Source: Cycloclasticus sp. (GTDB taxonomy: Bacteria > Pseudomonadota > Gammaproteobacteria > Methylococcales > Cycloclasticaceae). From it: a DNA stretch of 64,000 nucleotides. Below, piece after piece: positions 54,974-63,196 of this stretch; positions within the stretch are counted from its first letter, which is position 1, and each line of letters opens with the position of its first letter. Under the pieces are notes generated by a model. It had not been told where the DNA came from and did not search any database. It worked only from the letters and a program-made list of their open reading frames with translations. The stretch covers positions 62,001 to 126,000 of the forward strand of contig DUCS01000006.1 in NCBI GenBank assembly GCA_012959695.1. Reading direction: 5' to 3'. Position numbers and translations under genes: made by a program.

Positions 54974-56119
54974 GTGAATTCAATTTATTTTAATGAAGAA
55001 CACACCATGCTACGCGACCAAATTCGTCGTTTTATAGAACAACGTGTGATGCCAGTTGCAGAACCTTGGGAAGAAGCGGGATCAGTACCTCGGGAGATTC
55101 TTCAAGAGATGGGTGAATTGGGCTTTCTAGGTATCCGCTATTCTGCTGAATACGGTGGCAGTGAAATGGATGCGCTCGGTTCGGTTATTTTGGCTGAAGA
55201 ACTTGGCCGTTCAACATTCGGCGGTTTTGCGGTGACTGTGTTGGTACATACCGATATGGCATCACCCCATTTAGATAACTTTGGCAATAAAGCTCAACTT
55301 GATAAATACATGCCAGATATTATTTCAGGCAAAAAAATTGTAGGCGTGGCGGTTACCGAACCAGATGTAGGCTCTGATGTTGCTGCAATGAAAACCCGCG
55401 CTGTAAAAGATGGTGATCATTACGTTTTAAATGGTTCAAAAATGTTCATCACTAACGGCGTGCACGGTGATTTGTTTTTTGTAGCCGCTAAAACAGACAC
55501 CAGCGTAAAACCTTCACGTGGCATCACCATTTTTGCTATTGAAAAAGGCACACCTGGTTTCACTGTGGGCAGAAAACTCGACAAAATGGGATGGTTATCT
55601 TCAGATACCGCCGAATTGGTTTTTGATAACTGTCGTGTGCCTGCTGAAAATATATTGGGTGAAGAAAACAAAGGCTTCTACTCAATTATGCGCAATTTCC
55701 AAAATGAAAGAATGGTGTTGGGTGCTCAATCAATGGGTGAAGCATCCAAAGCGCTTGAACTAACGATGGACTATGTAACGACACGCAAAGCGTTCGGCGG
55801 AGTTCTGTTCGATAAACAAGTCATTCGCCAGCGTTTAGCGTCTCTTGCGTCACAAGTAGAGGCGGGCAGACAGCTCGTTTACCACGCAGCGTGGCTAGAT
55901 GCGCAGGGCTTGGACTGCATTAAAGAAGTGTCAATGGTGAAAGCCTATTGCGGCGAACTGGTTAATAAAGTGATGTACGATTGTTTACAGTTTCACGGTG
56001 GCTTCGGCTATATACGTGAAAGTGCGATTGAGCGTATGTATCGCGATGCACGTATCCAATCAATCGGTGGTGGTGCGACAGAAGTGATGCTTGAAGAAGT
56101 ATCTAAACGAATGATTTAA
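54974..56119 (+). CDS. acyl-CoA dehydrogenase
   Basis: 381 residues, GTG start with AGGAGA upstream. AEYGGSEMDALGS, VTEPDVGSDVAAMKT and a C-terminal IQSIGGGATEVMLEEVSKRM (in part). The GGGATE form replaces YEGT, with Gly at the base position; it is common among branched-chain and terpenoid acyl-CoA dehydrogenases. Substrate not assigned; citronellyl-CoA-type or other 3-methyl-branched acyl-CoA would suit an operon with a methylglutaconyl-CoA hydratase. Confidence 0.9.
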   Translation: MNSIYFNEEHTMLRDQIRRFIEQRVMPVAEPWEEAGSVPREILQEMGELGFLGIRYSAEYGGSEMDALGSVILAEELGRSTFGGFAVTVLVHTDMASPHLDNFGNKAQLDKYMPDIISGKKIVGVAVTEPDVGSDVAAMKTRAVKDGDHYVLNGSKMFITNGVHGDLFFVAAKTDTSVKPSRGITIFAIEKGTPGFTVGRKLDKMGWLSSDTAELVFDNCRVPAENILGEENKGFYSIMRNFQNERMVLGAQSMGEASKALELTMDYVTTRKAFGGVLFDKQVIRQRLASLASQVEAGRQLVYHAAWLDAQGLDCIKEVSMVKAYCGELVNKVMYDCLQFHGGFGYIRESAIERMYRDARIQSIGGGATEVMLEEVSKRMI

Positions 56120-56139
56120 ATTTAACTAAGGGAACGAAT

Positions 56140-56553
56140 ATGTCAGACGGTTACAGTATAGATGAAATGGAAGTGGGCCAAAGTGCCTCAATGAGCAAAA
56201 CAGTTACCGAAGCAGATATTGTGATGTTTGCCGGCGTGACGGGGGATTTTAACCCAGCACACATAGATGCCGAATATGCGGCAGCTAGCATGTTTAAAGA
56301 GCGTATCGCGCATGGTATGTTATCGGCTGGTTTTATTAGCGCGACCATAGCGATGAAGTTGCCTGGACCGGGCACTATTTATTTAGGGCAACAATTAAAA
56401 TTTAAAGCGCCTGTGTTAATAAATGACACGGTTAAAACTGTTGTAACGATTAAATCAATCGATGAAAAAAGAAAAATTGTTGTACTTGATACAACTTGTT
56501 CAGTGGCGGGGAAAACAGTTCTTGCTGGTGAAGCGACAACAATGAAGCCATAA
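56140..56553 (+). CDS. MaoC-like (R)-specific enoyl-CoA hydratase
   Basis: 137 residues. Hydratase-2 motif GVTGDFNPAHIDAEYA with Asp36 and His41, then ERIAHGMLSAGFIS. Same length as the single-domain PhaJ-type hydratases. Converts trans-2-enoyl-CoA to (R)-3-hydroxyacyl-CoA. 20 bp after the dehydrogenase. Confidence 0.9.
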   Translation: MSDGYSIDEMEVGQSASMSKTVTEADIVMFAGVTGDFNPAHIDAEYAAASMFKERIAHGMLSAGFISATIAMKLPGPGTIYLGQQLKFKAPVLINDTVKTVVTIKSIDEKRKIVVLDTTCSVAGKTVLAGEATTMKP

Positions 56554-56592
56554 TAAATCAATAAAAACAAGCACCTAACGGTAATACCTCAT

Positions 56593-57927
56593 ATGAAATA
56601 TGAAGAAGAATTAAAACAAAAAATATGTACTGCAGATGATGCAGTATCACTGGCCAACAGTGGCGATGTTATCGATTATGGTTTTGGTCTGACGCAATCT
56701 GATGTTTTCGATGCCGCGTTAGCTGCTCAACGAGGACGCTTAAGCAATGTCACCATTCGTGGCACATTAAGTGTTGCTGCTAGGCAAGTTATCGAGCTTG
56801 ACCCAGATCAACAGCACTTCGAATATCACAATTGGCACTGTTCCGGTTACGATAGGAAGAAGTGTGAATTAGGGCAAATGAGTTACCTGCCTTTCAATTT
56901 TGGCGAAGGCCCGGGGATTTATCGTGCTCATCTTCATGCTGATGTTTTGGTTTTAAAAACATCCCCAATGGATGAAAACGGACATTTTAACTTTGGTATT
57001 TCTAACACGTTTGCTAAAGCTAACTGCGAAGTGGCCAAAAAAATTGTAATAGAAACCTCAACGGCTATCCCTATTTGTTTGGGTAGTGATAATACCGTGC
57101 ATATTTCTGACGTAACCGCTGTGATAGAGGGCGATAACGCTCCTTTATTTGAGTTGCCCAGCGGTGACATTACCGACATAGATCGCCAAGTTGCGGCCTA
57201 TGTTTTACCGCTGATTAAAGACCGTAGTTGCGTGCAAATAGGTATTGGTGGCATGCCAAATGCTGTATGCGCAGCATTAACAGAATCGGACATTAAAGAC
57301 CTAGGCATCCACACTGAAATGTTTGTCGATAGCATGGTTGCATTAATTGACGCGGGTAAAGTTACCGGAAAATACAAACAAACGTATCCTGAAAAAATTA
57401 CTTATACCTTTGCATTAGGTTCTAAAAAAATGTACAACTTTTTAGACAACAACGACACCTGCGTTAGTATTCCAGTAGACGTGACAAACCTACCTGACAA
57501 CATCTCTGCGAATGATCGCGTTGTATCGATTAACAACTGTTTACAAATAGACCTGTCAGGCCAAGTTGCATCTGAAAGCTCAGGCTATCGGCACATATCT
57601 GGCACAGGTGGCCAGCTTCAATTTGTAAGAGGAGCCGTTGCTTCAAAAGAAGGGCAATCATTTATGTGCTTGTCATCGCGTTTTTACGATAAAAGCGGGA
57701 AAGGCATCTCAAGAATAGTACCTGGCTTATCGCCGGGAACCGTTGTTACCACGCCCCGATCAGATGTTATGTACGTTGTAACTGAATACGGCATTGTTAA
57801 CTTAAAAGGAAAAAGTGTTAACGAACGAGTGTTAGCGCTTATTAGTATCGCCCACCCAGATGACAGGGAAGAGCTACATAAACAAGCCTGTGAAAATGGC
57901 ATATTGACAAAAAAATACTGGTCTTAA
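56593..57927 (+). CDS. acetyl-CoA hydrolase/transferase family CoA-transferase
   Basis: 444 residues, family I CoA-transferase of the Cat2/butyryl-CoA:acetate type. IGIGGMPNAVCAALTE (about 216-231), LGIHTEMFVDSMVALID, DLSGQVASESSGYRHISGTGGQLQFVRGA (in part) with the putative catalytic Glu in ASES, and IVNLKGKSVNERVLALISIAHPDDRE (in part). Moves CoA between short or medium acids, saving ATP in product recovery. No clear ribosome site before the ATG. Overlaps nothing; 1 bp to the crotonase gene. Confidence 0.9.
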   Translation: MKYEEELKQKICTADDAVSLANSGDVIDYGFGLTQSDVFDAALAAQRGRLSNVTIRGTLSVAARQVIELDPDQQHFEYHNWHCSGYDRKKCELGQMSYLPFNFGEGPGIYRAHLHADVLVLKTSPMDENGHFNFGISNTFAKANCEVAKKIVIETSTAIPICLGSDNTVHISDVTAVIEGDNAPLFELPSGDITDIDRQVAAYVLPLIKDRSCVQIGIGGMPNAVCAALTESDIKDLGIHTEMFVDSMVALIDAGKVTGKYKQTYPEKITYTFALGSKKMYNFLDNNDTCVSIPVDVTNLPDNISANDRVVSINNCLQIDLSGQVASESSGYRHISGTGGQLQFVRGAVASKEGQSFMCLSSRFYDKSGKGISRIVPGLSPGTVVTTPRSDVMYVVTEYGIVNLKGKSVNERVLALISIAHPDDREELHKQACENGILTKKYWS

Positions 57928-57928
57928 C

Positions 57929-58711
57929 ATGTCGGATACCATCTTAGTCACCAAAAAAAATGCCGTTGCATTGATAACAATGAACAACGCGGCGACGATG
58001 AATGCGATTACAGACCCTGTCATGTTAGAAGATGCAATAAATGCATTTAAAAACATTGAACAGGATAAAAGCATTCGAGTGTGTGTTTTAACCGGTGTAG
58101 AAAATGCCTTTTGTTCAGGTGGTAATGTTAAAGACATGCTGAACCGTGAAAAGATGTTTGCGGGTGAACCACTAGAGCTACAAGAAGGATACAGAAAGGG
58201 TATTCACCGCTTATCAAAGCTGATGTATAACTTTGAAAAACCTTTGATAGCCGCAGTTAATGGTGCTGCCGTAGGAGCGGGTTTCGATTTAGCCATGTTA
58301 TGTGATATTCGAATGGCATCAACAACCGCTCGATTTGGTTCAACCTTTATAAACTTGGCTGTTATTCCTGGCGATGGCGGTGCTTGGTTACTGAAAAAAG
58401 TAGTCGGTGCACAACGCGCTGCAGAATTAGTTCTGACCGGCCGTATTTTTAAGGCTGAAGAAGCACTCGATATGGGGCTGATCTTAAAGATGGTTGATAA
58501 AGAGCAGTTGCTCGCCGAAGCCATGTTATGCGCTAACGTAATAGCAAAAAAATCACCTGATGCGTTGAGAATTGCAAAACGGTTATTAAATTCAACTGAC
58601 CGCCTAGGTTTTGAAGACCACCTAGAACTATGCGCTGCAAACCAGGCGATGATGCACCACACACCAGAGCATGAAGAGGCCGTTAAGCGGTTTTTCAACA
58701 AAACAAAATGA
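57929..58711 (+). CDS. crotonase-family protein with both hydratase glutamates replaced
   Basis: 260 residues. FCSGGNVKDM gives the first oxyanion loop. In the second, AVGAGFDLAMLCDI has Asp120 at the Glu144 position, and FGSTFINLAVIPGDGG has Phe140 at the Glu164 position followed by Asp149. The PGDGG motif is seen in isomerase-like members. An isomerase or a thioesterase-type crotonase fits better than a hydratase. Closes the TetR-led operon. Confidence 0.85.
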   Translation: MSDTILVTKKNAVALITMNNAATMNAITDPVMLEDAINAFKNIEQDKSIRVCVLTGVENAFCSGGNVKDMLNREKMFAGEPLELQEGYRKGIHRLSKLMYNFEKPLIAAVNGAAVGAGFDLAMLCDIRMASTTARFGSTFINLAVIPGDGGAWLLKKVVGAQRAAELVLTGRIFKAEEALDMGLILKMVDKEQLLAEAMLCANVIAKKSPDALRIAKRLLNSTDRLGFEDHLELCAANQAMMHHTPEHEEAVKRFFNKTK

Positions 58712-58769
58712 ATTCGTTCGAGGATATACAAATATAGCCTGGCAATACATAATATGAGTACAGTATAAT

Positions 58770-58789
58770 AATCTAATAGTCGTTAGATT
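58770..58789. promoter_or_regulatory. putative operator, palindrome AATCTAA-N6-TTAGATT before etfB
   Basis: Seven-base perfect arms, ending 45 bp before the etfB start codon. The pmoC palindrome also ends 45 bp before its start, and the receptor site ends 44 bp before its start. This common geometry argues for a real control site. Confidence 0.68.
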
Positions 58790-58834
58790 TTTATGAGCAA
58801 GTCAACAATACAAAACATTAAAGAAGGTAAATAG

Positions 58835-59581
58835 ATGAAAATTTTAGTGGGTGTAAAACGCGTTATTGATTTCAATGTGCGTGTTCAAGTTAAATCGGAT
58901 GGCTCAGGCGTCGTTAAAGATGGCGTAAAAATGAGCATGAACCCGTTTGATGAAATAGCGGTTGAAGAAGCGCTAAGAATTAAAGAAGCGGGCAATGCTG
59001 AAGAAGTTATTGTTGCAACGATTGGCCCTAAAGCTTGTCAAGAACAGCTTAGAACGGCCTTAGCTATGGGTGCAGACCGCGCTATTCACGTTCAAACGGA
59101 TGAAGAAGTTCAACCTTTAACGGGTGCTCGAATTTTTAAAGCACTGGCTGATAAAGAACAACCAAAAATCATTTTACTGGGTAAGCAAGCCATTGATGAT
59201 GACAATAACCAAACAGCACAAATGCTCGGCGCTTTGTCTCATTGGCCACAAGCTACATTCGCATCAGAGGTTAAAATAGAGGGTGAAACAGCGACTGTCA
59301 TCCGCGAAGTAGATGCGGGACTTGAAACACTTTCAGTTGATTTACCTGCTGTTATCAGCGTGGATTTACGTTTGAACGAACCACGTTATGTAAAGCTTCC
59401 AGACATAATGAAAGCAAAACGCAAACCACTCGAAACAATGAGCATTGAAGATTTAGGAGTGGAGCATGTAGCCGAAGTGAAAGTGCTAAAGACCGTAGCG
59501 CCTGCTAAAAGACAAGCTGGCATTAAAGTGGACTCTGTGGCAGAACTGGTTACAGCACTTAAAGAAAAGGGGTTAATCTAA
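58835..59581 (+). CDS. etfB: electron transfer flavoprotein beta subunit
   Basis: 248 residues. [20 protein letters not shown] (in part), [27 protein letters not shown] and the AMP-binding [36 protein letters not shown] near 180-200 is the recognition-loop region that docks on dehydrogenases. Takes electrons from the acyl-CoA dehydrogenases encoded in the window. Its stop overlaps etfA by 1 bp. Confidence 0.96.
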   Translation: MKILVGVKRVIDFNVRVQVKSDGSGVVKDGVKMSMNPFDEIAVEEALRIKEAGNAEEVIVATIGPKACQEQLRTALAMGADRAIHVQTDEEVQPLTGARIFKALADKEQPKIILLGKQAIDDDNNQTAQMLGALSHWPQATFASEVKIEGETATVIREVDAGLETLSVDLPAVISVDLRLNEPRYVKLPDIMKAKRKPLETMSIEDLGVEHVAEVKVLKTVAPAKRQAGIKVDSVAELVTALKEKGLI

Positions 59582-60519
59582 TGAGTAAAGTATTAGTTAT
59601 TGCTGAACACGACGGCACAAATTTAAATGGCTCTACAGCCCGAGCAGTCAGCTGCGCTAGCGATTTAGGCTTAGATGCTATTGATGTTGTTGTACTAGCC
59701 GCTGATGGATCTGCTGTAGCAGAACAAGCTGCAAAAATATCAGGTGTTACTAACGTACTATTAGTACAAAACCCTGCCAATGAAAATGCAGTTGCTGCGT
59801 TTCTTGCGCCGCAAATTGAAGCCTTAGCCGCAGACTACAGTCATGTATTGGCGCCAAGCACGACCTTTGGTAAAGATTTAATGCCACGCGTTGCTGCCCA
59901 TTTAGGTCGTCCGCAAATCAGTGACATTATGCGAGTTGAAAGTAGCCATGTGTTTGACCGTCCTGTGTACGCCGGCAATGCCATTGCTACAGTAGAAGCG
60001 CCTGAAGGACTTGTTATTGGAACCGTAAGAACCGCTTCATATAAAGCAGCAGCAAATGAAGGTTCAGCATCTGTAGAAACACGCAGCGTTGAAGTAACAC
60101 TTCCTACTCATACGCGGTTTGTGGAATTAGCATCAGGTGGTGGCGGAGATCGTCCAGACTTACAAGCAGCTTCTAAAGTCGTTTCAGGTGGCCGTGGTGT
60201 TGGCAGTGAAGAAAACTTCAAACATATTTATAGTTTAGCTGACAAACTGGGCGCCGGCGTTGGCGCTTCAAGAGCAGCAGTCGACGCTGGGTTTATTCCA
60301 AATGATCATCAAGTGGGTCAAACTGGAAAAATTATCGCACCGGACTTGTACATGGCTTTTGGTATTTCAGGCGCTATCCAACATTTAGCGGGTATTAAAG
60401 ATGCTGGAACCATCGTCGCTATCAATAAAGATGCCGATGCACCGATATTTGAAGTGGCTGATTATGGTTTAGTCGCTGATTTATTTGAAGTGATTGAAGA
60501 GCTTGAAAAAGCACTTTAA
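59581..60519 (+). CDS. etfA: electron transfer flavoprotein alpha subunit
   Basis: 312 residues. N-terminal domain [20 protein letters not shown] and the C-terminal FAD domain with [49 protein letters not shown] (in part) and [16 protein letters not shown]. Forms the ETF heterodimer with EtfB and passes electrons to the quinone oxidoreductase at 60598. Confidence 0.97.
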   Translation: MSKVLVIAEHDGTNLNGSTARAVSCASDLGLDAIDVVVLAADGSAVAEQAAKISGVTNVLLVQNPANENAVAAFLAPQIEALAADYSHVLAPSTTFGKDLMPRVAAHLGRPQISDIMRVESSHVFDRPVYAGNAIATVEAPEGLVIGTVRTASYKAAANEGSASVETRSVEVTLPTHTRFVELASGGGGDRPDLQAASKVVSGGRGVGSEENFKHIYSLADKLGAGVGASRAAVDAGFIPNDHQVGQTGKIIAPDLYMAFGISGAIQHLAGIKDAGTIVAINKDADAPIFEVADYGLVADLFEVIEELEKAL

Positions 60520-60538
60520 ATTTTATTAGATTAAGGAT

Positions 60539-60577
60539 AGGCGCCAGTACTGCTGAAAGTATTGGCGCCTTTTTTAT
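60539..60577 (+). terminator. rho-independent terminator after etfBA
   Basis: Arms AGGCGCCAGTACT (60539-60551) and AGTATTGGCGCCT (60558-60570) with one G-T pair, loop of six bases, then a T run. The oxidoreductase gene follows and so needs its own promoter or read-through. Confidence 0.85.
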
Positions 60578-60597
60578 TAGCAAAATGAGGAATAGTT

Positions 60598-62250
60598 ATG
60601 GAACGTGAATCTATGGAGTTTGATGTCGTCATCGTTGGCGCTGGCCCTGCAGGGTTATCAGCTGCGTGTAAATTAATGCAATTGGCTCAAGAAACTGAAC
60701 AAGAATTAATGGTTTGCGTTATTGAAAAGGGCTCGGAAGTAGGTGCGCACATTCTATCTGGCGCGGTGCTAGAACCGACCGCCATCAACGAATTATTCCC
60801 AGACTGGAAAGAGAAGGGCGCACCCATTAATGTAAAAGTTGATGGCGATGATGTTTACTACCTTACTAGCGAAGGAAAAGGCATTAAAACGCCCGGCTTC
60901 TTAGTCCCGAAACCGATGCATAATGAAGGCAATTACATCGTCAGCATGGGCAATGTATGTCGTTGGCTAGCGGAACAAGCGGAAGATATGGGTGTTGAAA
61001 TTTTCCCAGGCTTCACCGCGTCAGAAATTCTTTATAACGACGACGGTAGTGTTAAAGGCATCTTAACCGGCGATATGGGTGTAGCCGAAGATGGCAGTGA
61101 AAAAGACGGCTATATGCCTGGCATGGAGCTACTCGCTAAACAAACTATATTCGCTGAAGGTTGCCGTGGCCATCTAGGCAAGCAACTGATGGACAGTTTT
61201 GACCTTAACAAAGACGCTGATCCACAGCACTACGGTTTGGGTATTAAAGAAATTTGGACCATTGACCCTGAAAAACACCAAGAAGGCTTAGTGGTGCATA
61301 CTGCAGGTTGGCCTTTAGATAATCATACTGAGGGCGGCGGATTTCTGTATCACATGGAAAATAACCAAGTGTCATTAGGCTTTATTGTTGCGTTGAACTA
61401 TACAAATCCGCACTTAAGCCCATTTGATGAAATGCAGCGTTGGAAATCAAATCCAAAAATCAGCCAATTTTTAGAAGATGGCGAACGTGTAGGCTATGGC
61501 GCACGTGCAGTTAATAAAGGCGGTATGCAATCTGTGCCAAAGCTGAGTTTCCCTGGCGGTTTGCTAGTTGGTTGTGATGCTGGTTTTTTAAATGGTGCAA
61601 AAATCAAAGGCAACCATACAGCAATGAAAACAGGCATGTTAGCGGCTGAAACTATTATCGAGTCACTAAAGGCTGGTGAGATTGCTAGTAAAGAACTTAG
61701 CTTGATGGATGAGAAATACAAGTCATCTTGGGTATTTGAAGAATTGCATACAACGCGTAATTTTGGCCCTGCGTTACATAAGTTCGGCACTTTATTAGGC
61801 GGTTCATTTGCTTGGTTAGATCAAAACATTTTTGCCGGCAAACTACCATTTACCTGGCATAACACCACGCCAGACTACGATACACTAAAACCCGCAGCCG
61901 AATGTGAGGTGATTAACTACCCAAAGCCCGACGGCAAATTAACCTTCGACAAGCTATCATCAGTATTTTTATCCAGCACTAACCACGAAGAAGACCAGCC
62001 TTGTCATTTAAAGCTGGCGGATAGCAATATTCCCATTGCTCAAAACTTGCCGCTATACGATGAGCCAGCTCAACGATATTGCCCAGCAGGCGTGTATGAA
62101 GTGGTTAAAGACGATTCAGGTAATGATAAATTTCAAATAAACGGCCAAAACTGCGTGCATTGCAAAACCTGCGACATTAAAGATCCAGCACAAAATATTA
62201 CTTGGGTAACACCCGAAGGTGGCGGCGGCCCAAATTATGGAAATATGTAA
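60598..62250 (+). CDS. etfD: ETF:ubiquinone oxidoreductase
   Basis: 550 residues, full length. FAD motif VVIVGAGPAGLSAACKLMQL at the start, GWPLDNHTEGGGFLYH (ubiquinone and membrane-binding part), GCDAGFLNGAKIKGNHTAMKTG (in part) and a C-terminal 4Fe-4S site with CPAG and NCVHCKTCDIKDP, four cysteines. Sits on the inner membrane and reduces ubiquinone with electrons from ETF. The start has GAGGA 6 bp upstream. Confidence 0.96.
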   Translation: MERESMEFDVVIVGAGPAGLSAACKLMQLAQETEQELMVCVIEKGSEVGAHILSGAVLEPTAINELFPDWKEKGAPINVKVDGDDVYYLTSEGKGIKTPGFLVPKPMHNEGNYIVSMGNVCRWLAEQAEDMGVEIFPGFTASEILYNDDGSVKGILTGDMGVAEDGSEKDGYMPGMELLAKQTIFAEGCRGHLGKQLMDSFDLNKDADPQHYGLGIKEIWTIDPEKHQEGLVVHTAGWPLDNHTEGGGFLYHMENNQVSLGFIVALNYTNPHLSPFDEMQRWKSNPKISQFLEDGERVGYGARAVNKGGMQSVPKLSFPGGLLVGCDAGFLNGAKIKGNHTAMKTGMLAAETIIESLKAGEIASKELSLMDEKYKSSWVFEELHTTRNFGPALHKFGTLLGGSFAWLDQNIFAGKLPFTWHNTTPDYDTLKPAAECEVINYPKPDGKLTFDKLSSVFLSSTNHEEDQPCHLKLADSNIPIAQNLPLYDEPAQRYCPAGVYEVVKDDSGNDKFQINGQNCVHCKTCDIKDPAQNITWVTPEGGGGPNYGNM

Positions 62251-62286
62251 AGCTAATTGATTTTAATCATAAATTAAAGCTTTTTT
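62250..62286 (+). terminator. weak terminator-like hairpin after the ETF:quinone oxidoreductase gene
   Basis: AAGCTAATT (62250-62258) can pair with AATTAAAGCTT (62272-62282) with a small bulge, followed by T residues. It begins at the stop codon and ends directly before the pmoC operator, so it may terminate the upstream transcript. Confidence 0.4.
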
Positions 62287-62302
62287 CTAACGCGCATTAG
62301 AA
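62285..62302. promoter_or_regulatory. putative operator TTCTAA-N6-TTAGAA before pmoC
   Basis: TTCTAACGCGCATTAGAA, six-base perfect arms, ends 45 bp before the pmoC start. A TATGGT/TATGAT-like -10 candidate follows at 62306-62316. Same half-sites and spacing as the sites before etfB and the isovaleryl-CoA dehydrogenase/TetR pair. Confidence 0.65.
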
Positions 62303-62347
62303 TTTATGGTATGATGATTATTGTAAATAAAGAAAATGGAGGTAGTA

Positions 62348-63124
62348 ATGGCTGTTACACAAGATAACATTGTAAAAAACCAAGATATAAAACCTTGGAA
62401 ATTCAACCTTAAGCCAATGATAATTTGCATGTTGATCCTAGTGGCTTTGATGGGTACAGCACGCTGGTATCAACAGTGGGCGGCGTGGGACTTTGGTTTG
62501 GATGCAACTGACCCAATGTTCGACGTATATTGGATGAAGCTTTTTTGGGCTCAAATTATTATAGAACCTATCTTATTTGTTATTTTTGTCGGCTATATGT
62601 GGCTAACGAGAGATAAGCACTTAAATGACCTTGCGCCAAGAGAAGAGCTGAACAAACTTATACTGTGGATTTCAATGCTAGTTGTGTATGCATTTGCTTT
62701 TTACTTTGCTGGCAGTTTGTATGCAGAACAAGATGCTTCATGGCATCAAACAGTTGTAAGAGACACCAGTTTTACACCGAGTCATATTTTCTTGTTTTAT
62801 GGAACGATGCCTATTTTCATTATTATTGGTTTCACGTTATTTTTCTATGCGATTACACGACTTCCATTTTTCGCAAAAGAAATATCAATACCCTTGGTGC
62901 TAGTCGTTTGTGGTCCATTCATGTTGTTACCAACCGTAGGTTATAACGAGTGGGGACATGCGTTTTGGCTAATGGAAGAGTACTTTACTGTACCTCTTCA
63001 TTGGGGCTTTGTGTTTTTCGGTTGGTCAATTATTGCTTTAGGTGGAGTCTTGGTACAAGTTATTAAGTACATCATAGATTTGATGCCAAAAGTAATTAAT
63101 GAAAAAGGCGAACTACTGTCTTAA
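62348..63124 (+). CDS. pmoC: copper membrane monooxygenase subunit C (PmoC/AmoC-like)
   Basis: 258 residues from the ATG at 62348, with GGAGG 5 bp upstream; the upstream in-frame ATG at 62336 overlaps that site and is unlikely. Six membrane helices. Both copper-ligand sets described for methane monooxygenase are present: Asp129, His133 and His146 in DASWHQ...TPSH, and Asn200, His204 and His218 in YNEWGH...PLHW. So the protein should be a functional subunit of a hydrocarbon, methane or ammonia monooxygenase. The acyl-CoA context favours an alkane, since methane oxidation would need methanol dehydrogenase and C1 genes that are not here. Confidence 0.95.
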   Translation: MAVTQDNIVKNQDIKPWKFNLKPMIICMLILVALMGTARWYQQWAAWDFGLDATDPMFDVYWMKLFWAQIIIEPILFVIFVGYMWLTRDKHLNDLAPREELNKLILWISMLVVYAFAFYFAGSLYAEQDASWHQTVVRDTSFTPSHIFLFYGTMPIFIIIGFTLFFYAITRLPFFAKEISIPLVLVVCGPFMLLPTVGYNEWGHAFWLMEEYFTVPLHWGFVFFGWSIIALGGVLVQVIKYIIDLMPKVINEKGELLS

Positions 63125-63135
63125 TAATTGTTTTT

Positions 63136-63172
63136 AAGGGCCTTAACTCATAAGAGTTAAGGCCCTTTTTTT
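63136..63172 (+). terminator. perfect hairpin and T run between pmoC and pmoA
   Basis: Arms AAGGGCCTTAACTC (63136-63149) and GAGTTAAGGCCCTT (63154-63167), fourteen perfect pairs, loop ATAA, then at least five T. By form a strong terminator, but it lies inside the pmoC-pmoA operon, so it probably sets the pmoC to pmoA transcript ratio or stabilises the pmoC message. Confidence 0.85.
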
Positions 63173-63196
63173 ATAAATAATGGAAAAGGTTGAATT

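Noticed and set aside
62336..62347. Upstream ATG as pmoC start
   Set aside because: It overlaps the ribosome site; the ATG at 62348 has GGAGG at good spacing and gives the usual N-terminus.
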